A stretch of 6,584 nucleotides of DNA from Octadecabacter sp. (lineage in GTDB: Bacteria; Pseudomonadota; Alphaproteobacteria; Rhodobacterales; Rhodobacteraceae), in the NCBI GenBank assembly GCA_018500065.2, contig JAHBAO020000299.1, forward strand, positions 1 through 6,584, written 5' to 3'. A model generated the notes under the pieces. It was not told the origin of the DNA, searched no databases, and worked only from the letters and a program-made list of their open reading frames with translations. This document shows, in pieces, positions 1 through 6,200 of the stretch (positions within the stretch are counted from its first letter, which is position 1; each line of letters begins with the position of its first letter). The position numbers and the translations under genes were made by a program.

Positions 1-380
1 AGATCTTGGTAATGTGCGAACTTGCAGGCGACACCTTGGCCTTCCCAAAACTGCGCCAATTGCTCAACACGGTATTTACGGCACTGCGGCAAATTCAAAT
101 CACCGATGATCGCGATGAAGGGCCTGCCGCCTTTGTGCGGGGGGGCCGGATGAAACGCACCGCCCTGTGCAAGCTGTTGCCAGATGTTCTGCAAATAGGC
201 GTCCGGTGCAGGGTTCAACGCGCCCCCCGCGTTCAACGCGCTGCGCCCTTCGCCGCGCCAGAGCATACCGATGAAAATATGCGCCTTTCTCAAAGCCGTA
301 CCGAGCCCCTCTTGGCGCACGGCCAAAAGGAAGCGTTGGGCCAGCGTGGGCCGAAATATCTGAGCGAGCAAACGTGTCAT
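1..380 (-). CDS. Probable glycosyltransferase, N-terminal part only (3' end beyond window)
   Basis: This leftward reading frame is open from the ATG at 380 to the window edge and gives 126 codons of an incomplete protein. The first 85 or so residues are basic and poorly conserved-looking. Then comes a hydrophobic strand and a block, FIAIIGDLNLPQCRKYRVEQ, at about residues 88-107, followed by a stretch reading FAHYQD. I recognise this DLNLPQCRKYRVEQL block from glycosyltransferase-like proteins of Rhodobacterales polysaccharide loci, where it opens the N-terminal Rossmann-type half; that is recall, not a search. The start is supported by an in-frame TAA upstream with no other ATG between, although no good Shine-Dalgarno sequence precedes it. 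It lies 48 bp after kpsT on the same strand, so it is probably the third gene of the kpsE-kpsT unit, perhaps with its own promoter. The catalytic half is outside the window, so neither donor nor linkage can be proposed. Confidence 0.6.
   Translation of the reverse strand, partial: MTRLLAQIFRPTLAQRFLLAVRQEGLGTALRKAHIFIGMLWRGEGRSALNAGGALNPAPDAYLQNIWQQLAQGGAFHPAPPHKGGRPFIAIIGDLNLPQCRKYRVEQLAQFWEGQGVACKFAHYQD
213..240. repeat. Short direct repeat inside the partial glycosyltransferase gene
   Basis: The 10-mer GTTCAACGCG occurs at 213-222 and again at 231-240, an exact 18-bp offset. In the leftward protein it encodes two ALN units separated by AGG (ALNAGGALN), which fits an in-frame duplication of six codons in a weakly constrained linker before the conserved block. 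It is probably of no functional importance. Confidence 0.4.
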
Positions 381-410
381 ATATCTACATTCGCAGATGC
401 CGCAAAAGTA

Positions 411-426
411 TTAACATTTGATTTAC
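411..426. promoter_or_regulatory. CtrA-like box, one mismatch, between kpsT and the downstream glycosyltransferase
   Basis: On the plus strand TTAA (411-414), seven bases, then TTTA (422-425) followed by C. This differs by one base from the TTAA-N7-TTAA core of CtrA boxes. It sits in the 48-bp spacer, about 30 bp upstream of the leftward ATG at 380, so it could mark a secondary promoter. Such one-mismatch matches arise easily in AT-rich DNA, so the call is tentative. Confidence 0.3.
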
Positions 427-428
427 TA

Positions 429-1097
429 TCAGGCAGGTGCGGCGCGTTTCAGCGTTTCTTCGTGGTGCGCTAACGCTACATCAACGTCGTCATAAAAATG
501 CAAAACGCCGTCTTCCAAAACCGCCCCCATATCGCAAATGCGCCGCACCATCGGGGGGGAATGGCTGACGACAATCGCGCCAGACGTTTCGCGGCGTTTA
601 TCAAACATCCGAATGCTCTTGTGGCGAAACGCGCCGTCGCCAACGGATGTCACTTCGTCGACCAAATAGGTATCAAACGGGATCGCCATTGAGACCCCAA
701 AAGACAACCGCGAGCGCATGCCCGCAGAATAGGTGCGAAACGGCATATCAAAATGTTCACCAAGTTCGGCGAAATCCTGCACGAATTGTACAAGATCATC
801 GGTGTCTACCCCGTAAAGCCGTGCGACGAAACGCGCGTTTTGGCGTCCGGTGAGGTCAGCGTGAAAAGAACCCGCAAAACCAACGGGGTAAGACACCGAT
901 CCCGTGGACAACACATGGCCGGAATCTGCCCTGATCGTCCCAGCAATCAGCTTAAGAAGCGTGCTTTTGCCCGCGCCATTGCGCCCCAACAACGCAACGC
1001 TCACCCCTGTGGGGAACGTCGCAGAGAGGTTTTCAACAATCACTTTACGCCCCGTGCGGGTCGCGAAACTTTTGGACAGTCTCTCAAGCTGGATCAT
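429..1097 (-). CDS. kpsT: KpsT-type capsule polysaccharide ABC transporter ATP-binding protein
   Basis: This is the nucleotide-binding subunit of an ABC-2 exporter that moves finished capsular polysaccharide across the inner membrane; it acts on the cytoplasmic face as a dimer with KpsM. From the ATG at 1097 it is 222 residues, close to the usual KpsT size of about 220, and begins MIQLERLSKSF like its family. Visible motifs are Walker A GRNGAGKST (38-46), the KpsT-type signature YSAGMRSRLSFG (123-134), Walker B YLVDE (144-148) with catalytic Glu148, a SVGD D-loop (151-154) and the switch His179 in VSHS. The Q-loop region reads FHADLTG, with His79 where enterobacterial KpsT has Gln. The frame is open to an ATG at 1154, but that would add 19 unrelated residues and overlap kpsE by 49 bp; the 1097 start has GAGG six bases upstream and lies 8 bp after the kpsE stop. 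It is surely cotranscribed with kpsE, while its partner kpsM is on the opposite strand. Confidence 0.93.
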   Translation of the reverse strand: MIQLERLSKSFATRTGRKVIVENLSATFPTGVSVALLGRNGAGKSTLLKLIAGTIRADSGHVLSTGSVSYPVGFAGSFHADLTGRQNARFVARLYGVDTDDLVQFVQDFAELGEHFDMPFRTYSAGMRSRLSFGVSMAIPFDTYLVDEVTSVGDGAFRHKSIRMFDKRRETSGAIVVSHSPPMVRRICDMGAVLEDGVLHFYDDVDVALAHHEETLKRAAPA

Positions 1098-1103
1098 GGC
1101 GTG

Positions 1104-1107
1104 CCTC
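1104..1107 (-). promoter_or_regulatory. Ribosome binding site of kpsT that decides its start
   Basis: On the minus strand GAGG lies six bases before the ATG at 1097 and overlaps the kpsE stop codon (TGAGG). This favours the 222-residue KpsT over the longer frame starting at 1154 and suggests translational coupling of kpsE and kpsT. Confidence 0.7.
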
Positions 1108-2266
1108 AGCTTCGGTCGCGCAGGCTGTAGAACACAAGGCACAGCACGAACCATATCAGCACGCTGAACACTGCGATCAATAGGATGAGTTTAAGGCGTT
1201 CCGGATACTGCGCCTTTTGCGCCAAGGTTGGCTGCACGTGGGCTGCCAGATACCGGCTTTGTCGCCGCGCTTCAGCCTGTGCACCATCAAAAGACGCCAG
1301 CGCTGTTGTATAGGCGACTTCGGCAAATTCGCGATCCACGATCAAGCCTTCATACTCGCCTACTAAATCAGCAAACACCACGCCCCCCTCGCCCTCATTT
1401 CCAAGGCCCAGTTTTTGGCGTTCTGCGTTTATCCGGTTTTGAATCACCTCAACGCGGCGGTTGGCCTGCGCGATGCGCGCATCGCCTTCGCTGGTTGTAT
1501 CGCGCAGTAAATCCCCTTCGACCAAAGCGTCCGCAAGCTGTTGTTGCAGCGTCACCAACACGCCCATCTGGTTTTGGGTATCAATGGTTGGATCAACGAT
1601 CTGGGTCCGGTTGCGAAACAGCGTCAGCGCTTGGCGCGCACTGCGCAAACGGGCCAGTGACGTTGCCAAATCTTCGCGGGCATATCCAACCGCATCTTCG
1701 CGCGCGAGGGCAGATAGGTTATTAATCATCGCCGTACTTTCAGCCAGAACCGCCACTGCAATCGAACGCGCATCTTCGGGGGCAAACGCAAGAAACCGCA
1801 TCTCGATCAGCTGCGTGCCGCTGTCATAAATAATGTCGACCTTGCGGTCCCAATGGCTGTGCAAATCTTCAATAGTTCCGTTTGGATTATACGCGAAAAC
1901 TGGGTCCGTTTCGGTGGAAACCGTGCTCCAAATGCCTGCCAAATCCACCCGCTCATTCACCTTCGCCACAAGCTCTTGGCTGTTGAGGTAAACATATAAA
2001 ACGTCGGTGTCTGATGAACTTGACCCCGAAAGATCGGTGATACCACCCAGCAATTCAATCGGGGAACTTTGCTCCTCAGAGCGGACGGAAAATGCAATTC
2101 TGGACGCATACTGGTCTGCCGCAATTGCCCACAGATAATAGCCGCTGATCGCGACGGGAACGAGCACGACCCAGATCAGCGTTAGGATCAAAAACACATG
2201 CCTGCGCTTGCGCCGTGCGGGGCCAACTGTTGGCGGTACGGGTAGCGATGAAGTGGTGTCTGTCAT
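1106..2266 (-). CDS. kpsE: KpsE-type capsule export inner-membrane protein (PCP family)
   Basis: This is the polysaccharide co-polymerase/membrane-fusion-like protein that links the KpsMT exporter to the outer-membrane channel in ABC-dependent capsule systems. The 386 residues match the family length (E. coli KpsE is about 380). The layout is typical: a short basic cytoplasmic tail (ARRKRR, 17-22), a first membrane helix at about 24-47, an ADQYASR motif just outside it (50-56), a large periplasmic part with long charged helices likely to form coiled coil at about 165-285 and 320-350, the YPERLK motif (354-359), and a second membrane helix at about 359-381 followed by a short RDRS tail. There is no sign of a fused tyrosine-kinase domain, which separates it from Wzc-type proteins. 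The ATG at 2266 has no clear Shine-Dalgarno sequence, only A-rich DNA. It heads the leftward unit, 8 bp before kpsT, and is transcribed divergently from kpsM. Confidence 0.9.
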   Translation of the reverse strand: MTDTTSSLPVPPTVGPARRKRRHVFLILTLIWVVLVPVAISGYYLWAIAADQYASRIAFSVRSEEQSSPIELLGGITDLSGSSSSDTDVLYVYLNSQELVAKVNERVDLAGIWSTVSTETDPVFAYNPNGTIEDLHSHWDRKVDIIYDSGTQLIEMRFLAFAPEDARSIAVAVLAESTAMINNLSALAREDAVGYAREDLATSLARLRSARQALTLFRNRTQIVDPTIDTQNQMGVLVTLQQQLADALVEGDLLRDTTSEGDARIAQANRRVEVIQNRINAERQKLGLGNEGEGGVVFADLVGEYEGLIVDREFAEVAYTTALASFDGAQAEARRQSRYLAAHVQPTLAQKAQYPERLKLILLIAVFSVLIWFVLCLVFYSLRDRS

Positions 2267-2287
2267 TAACTGTTTTTCAATCTTTGG

Positions 2288-2319
2288 TTGGTTAACACTA
2301 AGGCGACAGCGTTAACCAA
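2288..2319. repeat. Interrupted palindrome in the kpsE/kpsM divergent region
   Basis: TTGGTTAAC (2288-2296) and its exact reverse complement GTTAACCAA (2311-2319) form perfect 9-bp arms around a 14-bp spacer. The arm centres are 23 bp apart, about two helical turns, which would place two regulator dimers or half-sites on the same face. The right arm is shared with the CtrA-type box. The symmetry suits an operator serving both directions; an RNA hairpin role is less likely because the region should contain the promoters themselves. Confidence 0.6.
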
Positions 2320-2327
2320 GAGTTAAT
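2311..2327. promoter_or_regulatory. Full CtrA-type box (TTAAC-N5-GTTAAC)
   Basis: On the minus strand the sequence reads TTAAC, five bases (TCTTG), GTTAAC; on the plus strand TTAA at 2312-2315 and 2323-2326 are separated by exactly seven bases. This is a perfect match to the TTAA-N7-TTAA core and to the TTAAC-N5-GTTAAC form used by the CtrA response regulator in alphaproteobacteria. It lies 14 bp before the kpsM ATG and 45 bp before the kpsE ATG, so bound CtrA could activate kpsE and block or activate kpsM depending on the unknown start sites. Binding is inferred from the motif alone. Confidence 0.6.
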
Positions 2328-2353
2328 AAAAGAGCAGAGTATGAGCAGCGAGG
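2328..2353 (+). promoter_or_regulatory. Two competing ribosome binding sites for kpsM
   Basis: AAAAGAG (2328-2334) lies six bases before the ATG at 2341, while GAGG (2350-2353) lies five bases before an in-frame ATG at 2359. The second site is the better anti-Shine-Dalgarno match, so KpsM may begin at residue 7 of the long form (272 instead of 278 residues). Both starts fall before the first conserved residues, so the sequence does not settle which is used. Confidence 0.5.
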
Positions 2354-3177
2354 TCGACATGAGAGCAGGCGCACCATTGCAAAGTACGCCCGCCCCATTG
2401 CGCCGCCTGCATGCGTCCTTTGCAACGCCGCGCGCGATCATGGCCCTTATCTTGCGCGAAATCTCAACGACCTATGGGCGATCCCCCGGCGGATACCTTT
2501 GGGCGATCCTAGAGCCCGCCGCGGGCATTGCACTTCTCACAGTTATCTTTTCCATCGGTTTTCATGCGCCACCGCTTGGCGTGGATTTCATATTCTTTTA
2601 TGCGACGGGCCTATTGGCGTTCCTCATGTACTCAGATGTTTCCGCTAAACTGGGCCAAACAATCCAGTACAGCCGCGCGTTGTTAGAATATCCGCGGGTG
2701 ACGTTCGTTGACGCGCTGGTCGCACGTTTGGCATTGAATACACTTACGCAGTTGATCGTGCATTGCATCGTGATGGGCTTAATCCTTTGGGTCAGTTCCC
2801 CAGACACGGCGATTGATTTCCCCAAAATCCTCACCGCCTATGCAATGATAATCGTACTGAGCGCGGGTGTTGGAACGCTCAACAGCTTTTTAACCCTGTC
2901 CTTTCCTGTTTGGGCGACAGCATGGGCGGTATTGAACCGCCCGTTGTTTTTAGCGTCTTGTTTGTTCTTTTTGTTCGAAGTGATCCCACAGCCCTATCGC
3001 GATATTCTTTGGTACAATCCACTGGTGCATATCGTCGGCATGATGCGGGACGGATACTACCCCTACTATCAGCCGACCTATGTTTCGGTCGCCTACCCGA
3101 TCGCATTGGGGTTGGGCTTGCTTGTGGTCGGGTTATTCCTGCTCAACCGCTATCACCGCGACATCCTACAGCGCTGA
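2341..3177 (+). CDS. kpsM: KpsM-type capsule polysaccharide ABC transporter permease
   Basis: This is the ABC-2 membrane subunit that, paired with KpsT, forms the inner-membrane polysaccharide exporter. The 278 residues are slightly longer than enterobacterial KpsM (about 258) because of a polar N-terminal extension of about 30 residues. After it comes the family's amphipathic LREISTTYGRSPGGYLWAIL region (38-57), where KpsT is contacted. Six membrane helices are seen at about 52-74, 82-98, 130-152, 164-188, 197-213 and 250-268, and the characteristic NPLVHIVGMMRDGYY stretch (226-240) lies between helices five and six. The frame is intact. It is divergent from kpsE and leads the rightward arm; a 117-bp spacer with its own regulatory-looking sequence separates it from the glycosyltransferase, so the two may not be strictly one operon. 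The start is ambiguous between 2341 and 2359. Confidence 0.93.
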   Translation: MSSEVDMRAGAPLQSTPAPLRRLHASFATPRAIMALILREISTTYGRSPGGYLWAILEPAAGIALLTVIFSIGFHAPPLGVDFIFFYATGLLAFLMYSDVSAKLGQTIQYSRALLEYPRVTFVDALVARLALNTLTQLIVHCIVMGLILWVSSPDTAIDFPKILTAYAMIIVLSAGVGTLNSFLTLSFPVWATAWAVLNRPLFLASCLFFLFEVIPQPYRDILWYNPLVHIVGMMRDGYYPYYQPTYVSVAYPIALGLGLLVVGLFLLNRYHRDILQR

Positions 3178-3189
3178 GCCCGCTAAAAA

Positions 3190-3216
3190 TTAACGCCTCT
3201 TTTACCGTTTATTAAC
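3190..3216. promoter_or_regulatory. Array of three TTAAC-like half-sites at 11-bp spacing
   Basis: TTAAC at 3190-3194, TTTAC at 3201-3205 and TTAAC at 3212-3216 begin exactly 11 bp apart, each separated by six bases. Neighbouring pairs make two overlapping TTAA-N7-TTAA boxes with one mismatch each, both caused by the middle TTTA. The array starts 12 bp after the kpsM stop and ends 78 bp before the glycosyltransferase ATG, a plausible place to control a separate promoter for that gene. Helical phasing makes cooperative binding of a CtrA-like regulator plausible; no binding evidence exists in the sequence beyond the motif. Confidence 0.45.
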
Positions 3217-3224
3217 CTCCTTTC

Positions 3225-3256
3225 GCGCAAAAGAGAGGGCGTTAACTCTTTTGCGC
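3225..3256 (+). repeat. Perfect 11-bp stem-loop in the leader of the large glycosyltransferase gene
   Basis: GCGCAAAAGAG (3225-3235) and CTCTTTTGCGC (3246-3256) are exact reverse complements around a 10-base loop that contains GTTAA. Neither side is followed by an uninterrupted T run, so it is a poor intrinsic terminator. It may be an mRNA stem-loop that protects the 3' end of kpsM or the 5' end of the glycosyltransferase message, or a DNA operator. The end of the stem is 38 bp before the next ATG and leaves that gene's Shine-Dalgarno sequence free. Confidence 0.6.
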
Positions 3257-3281
3257 TGTGTTTGTGCGCACTTGGTCGAAT

Positions 3282-3286
3282 GAAGG
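3282..3286 (+). promoter_or_regulatory. Ribosome binding site of the large glycosyltransferase gene
   Basis: GAAGG lies eight bases before the ATG at 3295, supporting that start for the 1070-residue protein. Confidence 0.6.
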
Positions 3287-3294
3287 TAACCTAA

Positions 3295-6200
3295 ATGATC
3301 CCTCGCGTTAATTTACCCCTCGCCAAAGCGGACGACAGTTCTGCAATAATTGTAAACGGGTCCGTCTATGCGGCGGTGACCGAAGTGCAGGCAAAATCAC
3401 GGGTTGAAGTTTCTGTCGGCGCGATCTCCGCCCCCCTGAACCCGAGCCGCAGTAACCCGCTGCGCACCTATGCGATGGATGCGGACATTCCGCTCGATGT
3501 TGATCATTTGGCGGCGGCGGTTTCATCCGATCCCAAAGAAAAGGCTCCGGGTGAGATTTACACCGTTTGGGTCAACCATCTGACCGACTGGGTTTTAGCT
3601 GGGACACAAACCGTGCAACTGATGATGAGCAACCGTGACACGCCCAGCCGCATCGAGTTTGAGCGCACGATCAACATCGAGACCGCCACCGCAGGCATGG
3701 TGTTTGAGGCATGGCTGGCCCAGCATCGTGGCCGCGCAAACCTGCTGGTCCACTTCACCTGTTCACGTACGCAGCGCACAACGTCGCATTCCATCGCGTT
3801 TGACCCTGCCTTTCAGGGCGGTATCGCGCGGGAAAACTACCAGCACGTCTGCATCCCACTGCCCGAAGATTTTGAAGCCGGGCAAGTCTGGCTCGCGGTT
3901 GACTACTTGGGATATGTTCCTGAAAATCACGACGTTGAGCCGTTTTTCTTCCTTTCCGACACCCGCGTGAGCGTGCCCTCTACACCGTCCACGTCATTGG
4001 TTGACCCGATCCGCATCGGCAAACCCGGCGAAGAACGCACGAAGGTCTGGATGGAGGGCGATATCCCGAGCCATGTGATGAGCGGCGACGAAATCCGGTT
4101 GTCCATCGGCGGCAACGAACAAGTTTTGTTAAACGTCACACCCCCTGTCCTGACCCTGAAAGAAGACTACGGCCACACGCTGGTTATTGCATCAGACCAA
4201 GCGGTTGAACTGCTGCTTGTGATTGATGGTGCGCCCGTGGACCAGGTCAACTTTGGTGCCAGCCACAATGTCGTGCGCCTTCCGTCTAAGTACCTGACGG
4301 GCACAACGCGGCATTTGTGTTTCAAGGACCGTTCTGGCTCGATCACCTATTGGGAAACCCAACACCTCGCCCCCGCGATCATCACGCCCGCTGATGTTTT
4401 ACAACGTGAAGCGGCAGCACCCTTCCCCTCCGCCGTCTTTGCCCAAACACCGCGCCGCTTCGCGAGCCTGAAGGCCATGATGGAACACGCGGATGCGTCT
4501 GTGGACATGGCGCAAGTCGCCTACGCGATGTCGGTGCTTGAAGGGGGGCATGACAACGTCAAACTAAAACCGCTCACGTTTATCCGCCCAGACGCCCCCA
4601 AAGTCACGGTCGTGATCCCCGCGCACAACAAGGTTGAGGTGACATATCTGGCGCTATGTTCGCTGTTGGTGGCGCACAACCATGCCAGTTTCGAGGTCAT
4701 CGTGGTCGATGATGCGTCAAGCGACGAGACCCGCCACCTAGAAGCCATCGTCAGCGGCATCACCGTACTGCGCAACGACACCGCCCAGCGCTTTATTCGC
4801 GCCTGCAACCGTGGCGCGGCTGAGGCTAAAGGCGATTTCATTGCACTGCTGAACAATGATGTTGAGGTGACGTCTGGCTGGCTCGATGAGCTCCTCAGCG
4901 CCTTTGATCGTTTTGACAATGTCGGTTTGGCGGGCTCAAAATTGCTGTATCCTGACGGCACATTGCAGGACGCGGGCGGCATTGTTTGGGGTACGGGCAA
5001 CCCGTGGAACTACGGCAACGGCCAAAACCCCGAAGACCCGCGTTTCAGCTATGCCCGGCAAACCGACTACCTTTGTGGCGCTGCGATGATGGTGCCCGCC
5101 GATCTTTGGCGCGCGCTGGATGGGTTCTCGTCCGACATGGAACCGATGTATTTTGAGGACACAGACTTCGCTTTCAAGGTCCGCGAAGCCGGTTACAGCA
5201 CGTGGTTCGTGCCGTCCTCCGTCGTCTACCATTTCGAAGGCATGACGTCGGGCACAGATGTCACGACAGGGTTCAAAAAATACCAAGAAGTGAACCGCCC
5301 GAAGTTCAAACGCCGTTGGGCCAAAGATTTTGGGAACTTCGGCAAAGAAGGCGACACGCCTGACCTTGAAAAAGATCGCGGCATCGTGGGACGGGTGTTG
5401 TTTATCGACTATTCAACGCCTCGCCCCGACCAAGACGCAGGATCATATGCGGCGTTGCAAGAAATCCGTTTGGTGCAGTCGCTCGGCTATAAGGTCAGCT
5501 TTTTGCCCTCCAACATGGCACACCTTGGCAGCTACACCGAAGAGCTGCAAAAGATGGGCGTCGAGATGATCTATGCGCCCTTCTACCTTAGTCAATCCGA
5601 ATATCTTGCCCAACACGCCGCCGATTTTGATGCCTTCTACATCACCCGCTATTACGTCGCCCGCGATGTGCTAAGCCAGCTGCGAAAGCTTGCCCCCGAA
5701 GCGCGCGTGCTCTTCAACAATGCCGACCTGCATTTCCTGCGCGAAATCCGTGCGGCGCACTCCGAGAACGATGCCGCCATGCTCGACAAAGCCCGCCAGA
5801 CCCGCACCGATGAGATGGACATCATCAACAATGTCGATGTGGTGCTGTCTTATAACGACGTCGAACATTCCGTCATTCAGGCCTATTCAGACGGCGCGGC
5901 AAAGGTCGTGAAATGCCCGTGGGTTGTCCATGTACCTGACACGCGCGCGCCCCTAAAGGGGCGTCGCGGCTTGTCTTTTCTTGGAAGCTTTCGCCATCAT
6001 CCCAACGGCGAAGGCGTGCTGTGGTTTATGCGTGATATCATGCCCGCTGTTGTGAGTGCCGCGCGCGGCCCGATTGATCTTTCGATTTACGGCGCCGCCA
6101 TGAGCGCTGACATCAAAGCACTGGCCAGCGACACGGTTCACCCCGTGGGCTTCGTTGCAGACATCCGTGATGCGTATGACAAGCACCGCGTTTTCGTCGC

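Larger units (their letters stand above)
2267..2340. promoter_or_regulatory. Divergent kpsE/kpsM promoter region
   Basis: These 74 bp separate the start codons of two head-to-head genes and must hold the promoters of both arms unless one lies in coding sequence. The region is AT-rich relative to its flanks and contains two GTTAAC hexamers, starting at 2291 and 2311, and a GTTAAT starting at 2322. I could not pick a convincing -35/-10 pair for either direction, so no promoter core is called. Confidence 0.65.

Noticed and set aside
395..410. Imperfect inverted repeat after kpsT as a terminator
   Set aside because: About five of seven stem pairs match and there is no T run in the leftward direction.
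6..473. Plus-strand open frame of 155 codons over the left edge
   Set aside because: It is antisense to a leftward frame with a recognisable conserved block and to the end of kpsT; its own translation is arginine-rich and family-free.
1098..1154. N-terminal extension of KpsT to the ATG at 1154
   Set aside because: It would overlap kpsE by 49 bp with residues unlike KpsT proteins, while the 1097 start has GAGG and the family N-terminus.
1228..1829. Plus-strand open frames of 165 and 122 codons inside kpsE
   Set aside because: They lie opposite a complete KpsE and translate to Pro/Arg/Ser-rich sequence typical of antisense shadows in GC-rich DNA.
3211..3224. Strong GGAGG Shine-Dalgarno-like sequence on the minus strand (GAAAGGAGGTTAAT)
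   Set aside because: No ATG, GTG or TTG follows at a usable distance and no leftward gene starts there, so the match is probably chance.
3225..3256. Intrinsic terminator after kpsM
   Set aside because: The stem is perfect but no T run follows on either strand; it is recorded as a stem-loop of unknown role instead.
3264..3271. GTGCGCAC palindrome upstream of the glycosyltransferase
   Set aside because: Eight bases of self-complementarity is expected by chance in this composition and it has no partner.
4521..5286. Minus-strand open frames of 159 and 116 codons within the glycosyltransferase gene
   Set aside because: They lie opposite the GT2 catalytic core, whose motifs fix the coding frame; no ribosome binding site or known family was seen.
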